A stretch of DNA of 64,000 bases from UBA9926 sp038131595 (GCA_038131595.1 JAYPPR010000008.1:1054001-1118000), one strand, 5' to 3'. Shown: positions 35,958-45,625, numbered from the stretch's first letter. A program made the numbers and translations. Notes: generated by a model not told the origin, from the sequence alone.

Positions 35958-36458
35958 TTATCGGCGCCGCAGTACCATTAGATTGCCGATCAGTAAAGGG
36001 ATACACCCAATAACGACCCATCCAGGAATGCTAATACCAAGGAGTTGCCAGCTTACCTCTGCACAGCTGCCATCACCGGCAAGGACCATTTGCAACACGT
36101 CCATGAGGGGAAACACGTCCATTAAGTAATCGAGACTTGGACCGCATGCAGGGACCTGATCAGCGGGTAAGCTTTGCAACCACAGTTGACGTGCAGCGAT
36201 GCCGATGGTGACAAGGCAGGCGAAGATCCCGAGGCCGCTGTAGATTGTTTGGCCAAGGGTGGCTGGATTATGGATGAGCGCAATCAGCGCTACGATGCCA
36301 ACGGCAATGACACCAACCCGCTGAAAAATGCACAGCGGGCAGGGCTCAAGGCCCATGGCGTGCTCCATATAGAGGGCCACAAGGAGGTAGCTGGCGGTTG
36401 CCGCTACCAATAAGCAATGAACTGTCCGAGGGCCAAGCGCGAGGAGTGATCTCAGCAT
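35958..36458 (-). CDS. dsbB: Disulfide bond formation protein DsbB
   Basis: Four-helix inner-membrane quinone reductase that reoxidises DsbA. 166 residues. First periplasmic loop has CPLC (EPCPLCIFQRVG), the second has the Cys pair in VPACGPSLDYL and GDGSCAE. The conserved quinone-site Arg follows CPLC. Membrane segments at about 13-32, 45-62, 70-88 and 140-160. Pairs functionally with dsbA at 12.6 kb. Confidence 0.96.
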   Translation of the reverse strand: MLRSLLALGPRTVHCLLVAATASYLLVALYMEHAMGLEPCPLCIFQRVGVIAVGIVALIALIHNPATLGQTIYSGLGIFACLVTIGIAARQLWLQSLPADQVPACGPSLDYLMDVFPLMDVLQMVLAGDGSCAEVSWQLLGISIPGWVVIGCIPLLIGNLMVLRRR

Positions 36459-36539
36459 AGTCTTGCTCCTTCATTGTATGGAAACCGAATGTGTTGAAAC
36501 CGTATGCGTGTAAACAATTGGTGGCTGATTACATCGCGC

Positions 36540-37148
36540 CTACTCTTCCGGTGGCAGATCGGCAATAAACGTATCGACTGCCTCGCTAAGCGCGCTGAAG
36601 AACACATCAAAGCGAGGAAGTATAACGGGTTCCAGACTTTGAATCTGACGAATGGTCGATGGGGTGATCAGCGCTTGTCCGTTGCGTAGCCGAGATCTAA
36701 CCCCGCTAAGGCTCCGTGACAAAAACTCGGGGTCAACCGTGCGAGACAGACTCAAACGATCACTCATTGCCTGGCACTGAGCTAGTGCGGCCCGAGGAAA
36801 GTACGGTGCGTGTTCGTTGGCTAGGAGGCGAGCGAAGACTCGGCGTTCAAATACCTCCAGAGCATTTGGGTGCCACTTCGTAAATTCAAGGGCTAATTGG
36901 TGATCAAACATAAGGTCGAGCGCAATGCCTGCAATTTTTCGGGTTGAGTCAGGGAATAGTGCGCGAAGCCTAAGGGCCTCGGGGTGATGATCCGTAAAAT
37001 GGTCAATGTAACGGTGTAGCTTAATGCCTTGTTCGATGGCAGGCGGGCGATCTCCTTTCAGCCTACCTTTAACGAAATCGCCTAAAAACCCGCCAACGAG
37101 TAGACCATCGCTGCGCTCGGCGAGGAGCAGGTGGGCGAGGTGGTTCAT
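36540..37148 (-). CDS. acpH: Acyl carrier protein phosphodiesterase family
   Basis: 202 residues. MNHLAHLLLAE, GGFLGDFVKGRL, GIKLHRYIDHFTDHHP and ALDLMFDHQLA preserve the His/Asp metal ligands of AcpH, an HD-like hydrolase that removes 4'-phosphopantetheine from acyl carrier protein. It overlaps the end of gshA by 4 bases, so the two are translationally coupled. Confidence 0.9.
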   Translation of the reverse strand: MNHLAHLLLAERSDGLLVGGFLGDFVKGRLKGDRPPAIEQGIKLHRYIDHFTDHHPEALRLRALFPDSTRKIAGIALDLMFDHQLALEFTKWHPNALEVFERRVFARLLANEHAPYFPRAALAQCQAMSDRLSLSRTVDPEFLSRSLSGVRSRLRNGQALITPSTIRQIQSLEPVILPRFDVFFSALSEAVDTFIADLPPEE

Positions 37149-38740
37149 GGCGCTAGGCGGTAGGCTGCTACAAAGTCGTCAAGGTATTCCAAGAAGTGAT
37201 GATCATCACTGTCTGGGTAGGTCTTCGCCGCCTCATGTGATTGGGCAACGGTTTGGGTGAACGCCTCGTGAAGATCCCCTGGCCAGGGATGCGCAACCAG
37301 TGCCTCGTGAAAACGCTCACTCTGGCGCTGCATCAGTTGCCTGAGCGATATTGACTCCCCGGTCAGCATGGCGAGTAGCTGCCCACTAGGCGTTTTGTCT
37401 GGATGGTTCACTCGCTCAGTCATGGCCGCCAGTGCTTCAGAATACCTGGATGACTGAGCGCTTTGATCAAGACGCTCGGCGAGGGGTGATAGCGCATCAA
37501 GTAGCTGCTTGCCCCAATCGCCTAACGATACATGCGTGCCTTGATTGAGGAGCTGGACGTTATGTCTTCGACCCTCGGTAACGGTTTGACGAAAATTGCT
37601 CTGTACTTCATCGCACAGTGCGGGATCGTGTTGAGGGCTGTCGCTCAGCAGACAGTGGAGGAGGAACAGGTCGAGGAAGTGGATTTGCTCTGCCGTCACT
37701 CCAATGTCGGTAAAAGGATTGACGTCGAGTAACCGTATCTCGATATAGGTTGGGCCTTGGCGCAACAAATGCGTTAGGAAGTTTTCTCCGGGAGGCGCAG
37801 CCGTCTTTGCCCTGACGGTGGTGTAGAACTCGGCCTCTGACTGGAGGATATGCGGGCTGATTTGTGCAGCTGGGCCATGATGTTCTGTTAAGTGTTCGTA
37901 GTTTGCATGGGGGGTAGTGATGGCTTGCCGGAGGCTATCTGCGTAATCGGCCAAGCTGTTGTAACAAATATTGATGTGATCCGACTGGATATGGCTCTGA
38001 TAGCCAAGGTCCCCCGAACGCAGGCTGGTGGCAAAAGGCAGGTAGAAGGTGTCCGCGTCTAATTGGGAGAATAACGACTGCTGCTTCGTCGTTAAAAATG
38101 AGCGATCCACTGCGGGTGACGCGCCAAAAAGATAAAGCGGCAGCCATGACCACCGCCTGAAATTGCGCATCAGATCGAAGTATCGACGAGCAACGAATTG
38201 CGGTCTCTCCTCGTCCCTGGATTCGATGTTACGAAGGCCATCCCAATCTGCGTCGCTTAGTGAAAAGTTATAGTGCACGGCGCAAATCGTCTGCATGATG
38301 CGGTTGTAGCGAAGCCCTAGTCCATTGCGATAAGTCTTCTTTAGTCTGCCCAAGTTGGATGAGCCGTAGTCAGCCAGCGGGATAGCCTGCTCATCGGGCA
38401 AAATGCACGGCATTGAGCCAGGCCAAAGGCGCTCTTTTCCAAGCTGCCGCGTCACAAACTGATGGGTTGCTGTTAGGTCGTGAAGCAGCGCATCGACCGA
38501 CTGGAAGACTGGCGTAATCAGCTCGAGCTGTGATTCAGAAAAGTCGGTGGTAATGGACGGATGCGTTAATTTGTTACCTAACGATGCGGGGTGGGGAGTG
38601 AGACTTAACCTCGCTGAGCCGTCGGTTCGTAAGGTTTCCCGTTCAATACCTCGATTGATGACGACCGGTTGCCCTTGTCGCTCGATCAATGCCTCTAAGC
38701 GGTCCGCTGATGTCTGGGCTGCATGGGTGGAATGAGGCAT
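37145..38740 (-). CDS. gshA: Glutamate-cysteine ligase
   Basis: First step of glutathione synthesis, ATP-dependent. The 531-residue protein is of the gammaproteobacterial GshA type: GIERETLR near residue 30, TDFSESQLELITP, MPC and YIEIRLLDVNPF. Length and motifs agree with E. coli GshA. gshB is not in the window. Co-transcribed with acpH. Confidence 0.96.
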   Translation of the reverse strand: MPHSTHAAQTSADRLEALIERQGQPVVINRGIERETLRTDGSARLSLTPHPASLGNKLTHPSITTDFSESQLELITPVFQSVDALLHDLTATHQFVTRQLGKERLWPGSMPCILPDEQAIPLADYGSSNLGRLKKTYRNGLGLRYNRIMQTICAVHYNFSLSDADWDGLRNIESRDEERPQFVARRYFDLMRNFRRWSWLPLYLFGASPAVDRSFLTTKQQSLFSQLDADTFYLPFATSLRSGDLGYQSHIQSDHINICYNSLADYADSLRQAITTPHANYEHLTEHHGPAAQISPHILQSEAEFYTTVRAKTAAPPGENFLTHLLRQGPTYIEIRLLDVNPFTDIGVTAEQIHFLDLFLLHCLLSDSPQHDPALCDEVQSNFRQTVTEGRRHNVQLLNQGTHVSLGDWGKQLLDALSPLAERLDQSAQSSRYSEALAAMTERVNHPDKTPSGQLLAMLTGESISLRQLMQRQSERFHEALVAHPWPGDLHEAFTQTVAQSHEAAKTYPDSDDHHFLEYLDDFVAAYRLAP

Positions 38741-38928
38741 GTCGGAGTAATCGCTGGAATGGCAATAATCAGCCGCAGGATACCACTAACTGAGGACTGC
38801 GAAACGGTTTCGCCTAAGCCCAGTAATAGTTGGTATTTGGTCAACAACCCATGGAGGGGGTGCAGGGCGGCAAGAGGCACACGCGCGAGCATGCTCAGTC
38901 TGTTGCTCCTTTCGACACGGTTAGCTTT

Positions 38929-41136
38929 TTAGCCCTTCAGCGTAAACCCCTGTCGTGACAGCGGGAATTGCCGTACTCGCTGGCCTGTTGCATCAAAAAT
39001 CGCGTTAGCCAGAGCAGGCCCGATGGCCGTGCTGGCTTGTTCACCCACTCCGGTTGAAGGCGCATCGGATGGCATGATGTGGACTTCAACTTTCGGCATT
39101 TGATGAAAGCGGAGCGGGACGTAGTCATGAAAGTTACTTTGCAGCACTCTCCCCTCCTCGATATCGATGGCGCCCATCGCAGCCGCATTGAGGCCGAGCA
39201 TGATGCCGCCATGGATCTGCGACTCAATCCCTAGCGGGTTAACCGCAAACCCGCAATCGATCACGCAAACGATCCGATCTACTGTGTATTGCCCGTCGTC
39301 AGACACGGTGACTTCCACGGTATTCGCAATGGGCGATACGGAGTAAATGCGTGAGGCGACCCCCCGGCCCCTTTGTGGGCCCATCGGCTCGTCCCATCCG
39401 GACACTTGGCGAAGCGTTGTGAGAAGGGCATGCATTCTTTCGTGCCCTTTCGTCAAATGTAGCCTCAAGTCCAACGGATCCTTGTCGCCTAAGTGCGCGA
39501 GCTCATCTAAAAAGCACTCATAGGCGATGCCGGTATGGGTGTGACCTACCGCTCGCCACTCGTGGGGGTAGACCCCAACTTTCGGCGGGTTATGACTCTC
39601 GATTCGGTGGTGCGGAATTTGATAGGAAGTGCCGTAGGGGAAGACACCAAAAGGCGCTTGCAGGCAGCCGTCAAGGGAGTAAATGTCCATTCCCCGCACC
39701 ATATAAGCCGGGTCGTGCTTGGTGTTTTGCATGATGGATTGACCGACTGCGCGCTGATGCCAGGCCAGGGGGAAACCCTCCTCGTCCACACATCCTTTGA
39801 GGCGATGAACAAATAGCGGCCGATAATGACCGCCTTGTTGAATGTCTTCCTCTCTTGACCAGATGATTTGCACGGGTCGAGTCTCGCCCATCGCTGCTTG
39901 AACGGCCTCAACGACAAAATCGGCTGTCTTGCTTGCTCGGCGCCCAAAGGTTCCGCCCATGAGTGTCCGGTGGATAGTCACCTGCGACTCGTCCATACCG
40001 AGCGTTTTGGCCGCTAGCGTGCGATCGTTACTTTGATACTGGGTGCCTACCCAGATGTCACAGCGATCTTGGTGCACCTCCGCGGTGCAGTTCATTGGCT
40101 CCATGGTGGCATGGGCGAGATAGGGCAGCTCGTACACGGCTTCAATGGCATCGGGGTGCTGGGCGAGCGTACGTTCTGCATCGCCAATATCTTCAGCGAG
40201 CATGCCGGGTTCGTTGCTTAATGCACGATACTCGGAGAAAAAGCCCTCGGTAGACCATCTGTCTCCGTCGCCGGTGTCCCATGTGACATCGATGAGGCGA
40301 GCGGCTTTCTGGGCGGTCCAGTAATCTTCCGCAAGTGCGACAACGCCCGCATCAATGGCTTTGACTTTGACAACGCCTTTGATCTCTAACGCCCGACTGG
40401 CATCAAAGGTTTTGACTCGGCCTTTAAAGATCGGCGGACGTTGGATCGACCCGTACAACATGTTGGGTCGCTTCACATCGATGCCGAATTGAGCGGCTCC
40501 TGTCACTTTGTCTCGGCCCTCGATTCGTCTGGTGGGCTTACCCAGTACATCGAACGCGGATGCTGGTTTGAGTGAAACGGTTGCCGGTGGCTCGAGCTTA
40601 AATGCATGAATCACAGGAACCAGTTCAGCAAATGTCAGGGAGCGGCCGTCAGCCGCAGCAACACGCGACTGGGATGCGGTGAGTGTGGACTCCTCCACAT
40701 CAAATGCTTTGGCAGCTGCGGCAATGAGCAGCGCTCGGGTTTTTGCACCCGCTGTCCGCATAGGAATGAGGGAGCTCGCTGTTGAGACAGACCCAGCCGT
40801 CAAATACTCCCCAAATAAGGGGCTGTAATACTGTTTCTCGGTGGGAGCGGCTTCAATGCGAATCGTGTCCCAGTCCAATGGCAATTCTTCTGCGATCATC
40901 ATGGCAAGGCTGGTATAGGCACCATTGCCAAACTCCGCGTGATTCATCAGGATCGTGGTGGTGTTGTCGGGATTGATTCGAAGAAAGGCATCGGTCATTA
41001 GAGACTCGGCGGCGCCCTCTAATCGCTCCAGCGATTTGGGGCTGTCGCCCAGGGCTGGCAGCTGAAATCCGACGAGCAAGGCGCCCGCTCCCATGCTTGA
41101 AGACCGAATAAAGTGGCGTCTCGTGAGCGTATTCAT
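38929..41136 (-). CDS. Tat-exported molybdopterin-binding aldehyde/isoquinoline oxidoreductase, large subunit (IorB type)
   Basis: 735-residue catalytic subunit of the xanthine-dehydrogenase family. The N-terminus has a twin-arginine signal (TRRHFIRSSS followed by a hydrophobic run), so the enzyme is exported folded. GGTFGRRASKTADF is the molybdopterin-site loop and TGVGEQASTAIGP carries the catalytic Glu, so activity is plausible. IorB-type proteins oxidise N-heterocycles or aldehydes; the substrate is not evident. No FAD subunit is encoded, and a cytochrome acceptor is typical for this group. Overlaps the small subunit gene by 4 bases. Confidence 0.88.
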   Translation of the reverse strand: MNTLTRRHFIRSSSMGAGALLVGFQLPALGDSPKSLERLEGAAESLMTDAFLRINPDNTTTILMNHAEFGNGAYTSLAMMIAEELPLDWDTIRIEAAPTEKQYYSPLFGEYLTAGSVSTASSLIPMRTAGAKTRALLIAAAAKAFDVEESTLTASQSRVAAADGRSLTFAELVPVIHAFKLEPPATVSLKPASAFDVLGKPTRRIEGRDKVTGAAQFGIDVKRPNMLYGSIQRPPIFKGRVKTFDASRALEIKGVVKVKAIDAGVVALAEDYWTAQKAARLIDVTWDTGDGDRWSTEGFFSEYRALSNEPGMLAEDIGDAERTLAQHPDAIEAVYELPYLAHATMEPMNCTAEVHQDRCDIWVGTQYQSNDRTLAAKTLGMDESQVTIHRTLMGGTFGRRASKTADFVVEAVQAAMGETRPVQIIWSREEDIQQGGHYRPLFVHRLKGCVDEEGFPLAWHQRAVGQSIMQNTKHDPAYMVRGMDIYSLDGCLQAPFGVFPYGTSYQIPHHRIESHNPPKVGVYPHEWRAVGHTHTGIAYECFLDELAHLGDKDPLDLRLHLTKGHERMHALLTTLRQVSGWDEPMGPQRGRGVASRIYSVSPIANTVEVTVSDDGQYTVDRIVCVIDCGFAVNPLGIESQIHGGIMLGLNAAAMGAIDIEEGRVLQSNFHDYVPLRFHQMPKVEVHIMPSDAPSTGVGEQASTAIGPALANAIFDATGQRVRQFPLSRQGFTLKG

Positions 41137-41609
41137 ACGGCGCCTCCCGAGCTATTCGTCTGTTTGGCAGCAATATGAATAGCCTCTCTGATTCGCTCGT
41201 AGGTTCCGCATCGACAAACGTGTCCTTGCATGGCGGTATCAATTTCTTCATCGCTAGGGTCGGGGTTCGTTTTTAGTAACGCCTCGGCGGCCATGATTTG
41301 ACCGGATTGACAGTAGCCACATTGAGCGACGTCCGCCTCCAGCCAGGCCATTTGCACTGGGCTGAGGGAGCCATCTGCATCAGCAAGATGTTCGATGGTC
41401 GTCACCTGCTGATCATTCACTTGGTCAATGGGCAGCAGGCAAGACCTGACAGGAACCCCATTAACGTGAACCGTGCACGCGCCGCAGAGGCCCGATCCGC
41501 AACCGTATTTGGTGCCTGTTAAGTGAAGGTGGTCTCGCAGCACCCAAAGGAGTGGCGTATCGCCACTGGCGGTCACCTCGTGAACGCGATCGTTAACGTT
41601 GATTTTCAC
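41133..41609 (-). CDS. 2Fe-2S subunit of molybdenum hydroxylase (IorA type)
   Basis: 158 residues with two [2Fe-2S] sites: a plant-ferredoxin-like CGSGLCGACTVHVNG plus a further Cys in SCLLP, and the all-helical domain with CGYCQSGQ and CRCGTYERIREA. This is the electron-transfer partner of the large subunit encoded by the overlapping downstream gene. It lacks its own signal peptide and would be carried across with the Tat-signal subunit. First gene of the leftward unit. Confidence 0.92.
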   Translation of the reverse strand: MKINVNDRVHEVTASGDTPLLWVLRDHLHLTGTKYGCGSGLCGACTVHVNGVPVRSCLLPIDQVNDQQVTTIEHLADADGSLSPVQMAWLEADVAQCGYCQSGQIMAAEALLKTNPDPSDEEIDTAMQGHVCRCGTYERIREAIHIAAKQTNSSGGAV

Positions 41610-41724
41610 AGGGCCTCCTTAGCATTCGAGCGCTAGTCTCAGTAAAAACCTAGCAGTCCCGCACTATGGCATCAAGCATTGATAAGGTAGGGTCAAAAGA
41701 AGTCTTAAGCGCTCCAGCATGGGC

Positions 41725-41769
41725 TTGAATAGCTTGAGACTGAATAGCTCGGGGTTGAATTCGATTTCC
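41725..41769. repeat. Three 15-bp direct repeats in the divergent intergenic region
   Basis: Three head-to-tail units of exactly 15 bp (41725, 41740, 41755). Units 1 and 2 share TGAATAGCT after their first base, and unit 3 begins TTGAATTCG. They sit midway between the iorA-like gene and the amidohydrolase operon. A regulator-binding array is possible. Confidence 0.5.
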
Positions 41770-41821
41770 CGCGAGACGAGACTCATAGCAGTTTCTAGTC
41801 GACTGAAGTAAGAGAGTCATC

Positions 41822-43177
41822 ATGGAAGACAACAATACTCAATTGATCATCAATGCGAGGGTCATCGATGGCGCTGGTCAAGCGCCGTTTGACGGAGCCA
41901 TTGCTGTACAAGGTAACCGCATTTTGTCGGTAGGTGCTGAGCCTCGTGTACGCGAGGCAGTCGGCCCAGGCGCAGAGGTTGTGGATGTCGCTGGGGCCAC
42001 AGTTATGCCTGGATTAATCGATAGCCATTGTCACGTCACGTTTGACGAGCCTCAGTCAAACGATGAGCTGTTTTTTCACCGTCGTGCAGGACTAGGCGCC
42101 TTGGTCGCTTCCGTCAATGCGCAAAAAGTGTTGCGAGCAGGGTTTACCAGCCTCTTTGATGCCGATTGTATTTTTGATGTTGGTGTTGACCTTCGAGACG
42201 CCATAGAGGCGGGTGTGGTTCAAGGCCCAAGGATGACGACTGGCGGCAACGTATTGATCAACTGTGTAGGGGGCACGGCCAGTCGTCTGCTTCCTGACCG
42301 TGGTCGGCGAGGTTACGGCATGATTGTCCACACGCGCGATGAAATCGTGACTGAAATTCATCGGCAAATTAAAACGGGCGTTGACTGGATCAAGGTGCAC
42401 GTTAGCGGGATGCCTATTCGCCCGCATGGCCACGAGGGGGAAATACAAACCTGGACGCTCGATGAACTAAAGCTGGTGTGCGACACAGCTCATCAACTCG
42501 GTGTGCCCGTGGTTGGTCATTGCCGTAATGCTTCTAGTGTTCGCGATGCGGCGCTTGCTGGTTTCGACATGATCTTGCACGCGACCAATATGGATGAGCA
42601 CGCCGTTCGTGCGGTGATTGATCATCGAGTGCCTTTGGTCCCGACCTTTACGTTCCAAGCGAACTTGGCCGATTACGGAAGCGCGATCGGGGCTGACCCA
42701 CGTCTCCAAGAGATTTTTCGCGAGGAAATCGTCCAAAGTGCCGACACCCTCAGCGAGGTTTTCAAAGCAGGTGTGCCGATCTTGGTCGGCAGTGAGAGCG
42801 GGTTTTCCTTGACGCCGTATGGTCATTGGCACTACCGGGAGCTCAAGATTCTGCAGACGTATCTCGGCATGACGGCGCTCGAGGCGATTCAGAGCGCGAC
42901 GCAGCACGGTGCGATCTCGCTGCGCGCAGAGGGCGCGCTTGGCTGTCTGGCTGAAGGTTATCTCGCTGATCTCATCGCAGTGGAAGGCGATGTCTTGGAT
43001 GACCTTGATGTGTTGGGGCGACCCGGTGCGATTACGCGCATCATGAAGGATGGTAGATGGGTCGACACAACAAAGCCCCTTCCGAGCGAATGGTCGATTC
43101 CCGGATGGCGCTTGAGTGAGTTTTCGGGTGAAGTGTTGACGCGCTCCCGCGCAGAATCAGCGATGGGTCCACTATGA
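41822..43177 (+). CDS. Amidohydrolase-superfamily metal-dependent hydrolase
   Basis: 451 residues. Short beta domain (1-62) then a TIM barrel. Metal and catalytic residues: His69 and His71 in GLIDSHCHV, carbamylatable Lys191 in WIKVHVSGM, His233 in VGHCRNA and His253 in ILHATNMD. At the strand-8 position where Asp is expected, the sequence is GSESG with Glu325. Overall it is nearest the imidazolonepropionase/prolidase-like amidohydrolases that cleave amide, ester or lactone bonds. It opens a plus-strand operon and overlaps the next gene (a P450) by 4 bases, which suggests work on the same substrate. Confidence 0.87.
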   Translation: MEDNNTQLIINARVIDGAGQAPFDGAIAVQGNRILSVGAEPRVREAVGPGAEVVDVAGATVMPGLIDSHCHVTFDEPQSNDELFFHRRAGLGALVASVNAQKVLRAGFTSLFDADCIFDVGVDLRDAIEAGVVQGPRMTTGGNVLINCVGGTASRLLPDRGRRGYGMIVHTRDEIVTEIHRQIKTGVDWIKVHVSGMPIRPHGHEGEIQTWTLDELKLVCDTAHQLGVPVVGHCRNASSVRDAALAGFDMILHATNMDEHAVRAVIDHRVPLVPTFTFQANLADYGSAIGADPRLQEIFREEIVQSADTLSEVFKAGVPILVGSESGFSLTPYGHWHYRELKILQTYLGMTALEAIQSATQHGAISLRAEGALGCLAEGYLADLIAVEGDVLDDLDVLGRPGAITRIMKDGRWVDTTKPLPSEWSIPGWRLSEFSGEVLTRSRAESAMGPL

Positions 43178-44406
43178 CCACCCATCGCTTAACCCAATAC
43201 CACCTCTGTGAAGAGGCGCTAAAACTTCCCGATCTTCGTCAGGCGCTTTACGATGAGGGCGCCATTCTCATGCGCGATGTACTGGTGAATTTGCACGGAG
43301 AGGCGCACAAGGCGCGTCGACGAGTGGAGGGTCAGCTGTTTCGTCGAGCCTATTTTCGGCGGTTGGAAATGGAAGTATTGCCCGCTTTAATGGCACGCGC
43401 GCTTGCCGAAAGAGCTGAGGATGAGCACCTAGAGCTGAAGTCGTTGGCCTATGATTTGATGCTCAACGTATCGCTCCTTTTTGCTGGAATCGACCGGCAA
43501 GCCGGTACTCAAGCAGAAGCGAAAGCGTTAAGTGATTTGCTTGTTCGTCTAGGGCAAGCAGCGACGTTGGGGCAATACACCGGTGACCAACACGCTGCTG
43601 TCGTGCGTGATATTGAGGCGGCGATGGAAGAATTTGACCGATTGTATTTGCAGCCCTCGAAAGCGCGACGACTAGCGATCCTCCAGTCGGCCCAGAGCGA
43701 TATGAGCGATAGCTTGGACCGGGAGGCGGCGCAGTCAGGTCATCCAGACGACGTGTTAACCCTGTTGCTTCGCCATCAGCAAGCCCTCGATATGGACGAT
43801 GCCGGCTTGCTAAGAGAGGTGGCTTTCTTTTACTTGGCGAGCGCGCATACCTCTGTTCACTCTATCGTGCACGCTTTTCATGAAATCCATAGCTGGGCGG
43901 AGCAAAGTGGCCGCTCGGTGAAAGCGCTCGCGAAGGATCAAGCACTACTGCAGCAGTGCGTCCACGAAAGCCTTCGTTTGCACCCATCGAGCCCTGAATC
44001 GTGGCGGCGCGCACTGGCGCCTCACCGGCTATCGGACGGAACCGAAATTGCGGCAGGTGATCAGGTCATCATTGAGCTTGAAACGGCGAATCGGGACACG
44101 AATGTGTTTGGATCGGATGCCAATGTTTTCAATCCCTTGCGCGCTCGTCCACCCGGCCGTAATCCCTCAGGATTGTCGTTCGGTTTAGGGATGCACGTGT
44201 GTATCGGATTGAACTTAGTGGCAGGAACGATTGTGAGAGATGAGCAGGCGCTCGATGAGACCACTCATCAATATGGTTCGATGACGGTCATTCTTAGAGA
44301 GCTGATAGCCGCAGGCCTCGCGCCTGACCCAGACCGGCCAGGCGTCAAAGATGCCGAATCAAAACGTGACACGTGGCTGGCCTATCCGCTCATTAGCGCT
44401 TCATGA
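43174..44406 (+). CDS. Cytochrome P450, first of a tandem pair
   Basis: 410-residue soluble bacterial P450. Heme site FGLGMHVCIG with Cys343; ESLR as the K-helix ExxR; the C-helix motif GEAHKARRR; I-helix LASAHTS, in which the conserved acid of the acid-alcohol pair is His while the Thr remains. This alters the usual proton relay. No ferredoxin or ferredoxin reductase gene is nearby. Starts at ATGA overlap with the amidohydrolase and overlaps the second P450 by 4 bases. Substrate unknown. Confidence 0.92.
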   Translation: MTTHRLTQYHLCEEALKLPDLRQALYDEGAILMRDVLVNLHGEAHKARRRVEGQLFRRAYFRRLEMEVLPALMARALAERAEDEHLELKSLAYDLMLNVSLLFAGIDRQAGTQAEAKALSDLLVRLGQAATLGQYTGDQHAAVVRDIEAAMEEFDRLYLQPSKARRLAILQSAQSDMSDSLDREAAQSGHPDDVLTLLLRHQQALDMDDAGLLREVAFFYLASAHTSVHSIVHAFHEIHSWAEQSGRSVKALAKDQALLQQCVHESLRLHPSSPESWRRALAPHRLSDGTEIAAGDQVIIELETANRDTNVFGSDANVFNPLRARPPGRNPSGLSFGLGMHVCIGLNLVAGTIVRDEQALDETTHQYGSMTVILRELIAAGLAPDPDRPGVKDAESKRDTWLAYPLISAS

Positions 44407-45608
44407 ATCACGGGGAGCATCAAGCAAAGCGGCAAGGTGAGGTGAGCGAGGCGTTAGACAAGACCGAGGGCGAACCGCGGAATCTCACCGAATTTAAGTC
44501 AGCGTTGTCCTTACTTGTGAAGCGCGACGTTCACCAAGCCATGTACGAGCGGTGCCCCTCGCTCATGGCGGATGTGATTTTGAATTTGGAGGGCAACGCT
44601 CACCGAATCCGAAAGCGACTCTTGATGCCGCTTTATCGCCGTGAATCGGCTAGAGCGCTTGAAGATTGGGTGACGAGCCAATTGCTACCGGATATAGACC
44701 CACTGATCCGAGCGCCAGCGAGCCAAGACTTGGTTCAGCTCGCCCAGCTATCGATGCTGCGTGTTTCCGTCAGGTTGCTTGGCTTGCCCCCGCGCTGCGC
44801 AGAGTCGCGGCTGCTTCAGTTGGTCGACACGTTTAGTGCCTCGGCAACCGCGGCGCAGTCGATGGAACACGAGGACGCACTGACACAACAATTACAAAAC
44901 GCGTTGACGCTGTTTGATCAGCAATATTTTCAGCCTCAGTTCGCCCGCGCTCGCTCAGATGCGCAGAGCATGGCATTGTTGCCGCTTCTAAAACACGGGC
45001 TTGAGCAGGGCGTACTAGATAACATCGACTGCCTAAAGGAAGCCGCGTTCTTCCTGCAAGCGTCGCTTTACAGCACAGCGAACGCCCTGGTGCATGGTTT
45101 CCATGAGCTGGCACATTGGTTTGCTGAGCAGCCGAACGAGAGAATCCGGTTTATCGAGGAGCCGCTTTGGGCTCAGCGGTGCGTTGCTGAAGCATTGCGG
45201 CTGCACCCGGCTAGTCCGGTCATGGTGAGGCGATATCAAGGCGATCAGTTGGATTTTGACCTACAGGCCATTAATCAAGATCGTGATGTCTTTGGCGATG
45301 ATGCGAGCCGCTTTGACCCCTACAGGCGAGTGAAGGCATTGCGACCCTACTCCGGATTGACCTTCGGCGTGGGTCACCACAGTTGCCCCGGGCGCGAGTT
45401 GGCCGCTGGTCTCGTTCGGACCGAAAAACGGGGGGGCGATGAGGCACAGATTGGTGTGATCACGCGACTTCTGGTTCACTGGATGAAGCATGGGCTGAAG
45501 GCTAGTCCTAACGAAGCGCCAGTGCGCGTGACAGGCACGACCAGACTCAATTGGGCTCGCTATCCGGTCGTATTCGACCCAGGTCTACAAACAGCGCAGC
45601 GTAATTAA
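44403..45608 (+). CDS. Cytochrome P450, divergent paralogue
   Basis: 401 residues, clearly paralogous to the preceding P450 (MADVILNLEGNAHRIRKR against MRDVLVNLHGEAHKARRR; EALRLHPASP against ESLRLHPSSP). Heme site FGVGHHSCPG with Cys328 and EALR are intact. The I-helix reads QASLYST: the acid is Tyr and the Thr is displaced. The stretch between the K-helix and the meander is 13 residues shorter, removing the strand that in P450-1 reads DGTEIAAGD. Either a specialised enzyme or a heme-binding partner of P450-1. Confidence 0.88.
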   Translation: MNHGEHQAKRQGEVSEALDKTEGEPRNLTEFKSALSLLVKRDVHQAMYERCPSLMADVILNLEGNAHRIRKRLLMPLYRRESARALEDWVTSQLLPDIDPLIRAPASQDLVQLAQLSMLRVSVRLLGLPPRCAESRLLQLVDTFSASATAAQSMEHEDALTQQLQNALTLFDQQYFQPQFARARSDAQSMALLPLLKHGLEQGVLDNIDCLKEAAFFLQASLYSTANALVHGFHELAHWFAEQPNERIRFIEEPLWAQRCVAEALRLHPASPVMVRRYQGDQLDFDLQAINQDRDVFGDDASRFDPYRRVKALRPYSGLTFGVGHHSCPGRELAAGLVRTEKRGGDEAQIGVITRLLVHWMKHGLKASPNEAPVRVTGTTRLNWARYPVVFDPGLQTAQRN

Positions 45609-45625
45609 TAGCAAGAGGACAACCT

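Noticed and set aside
38741..38928. Possible short gene between gshA and the molybdenum hydroxylase
   Set aside because: The only frame overlaps gshA's start region on the same strand and has no start signal or family features.
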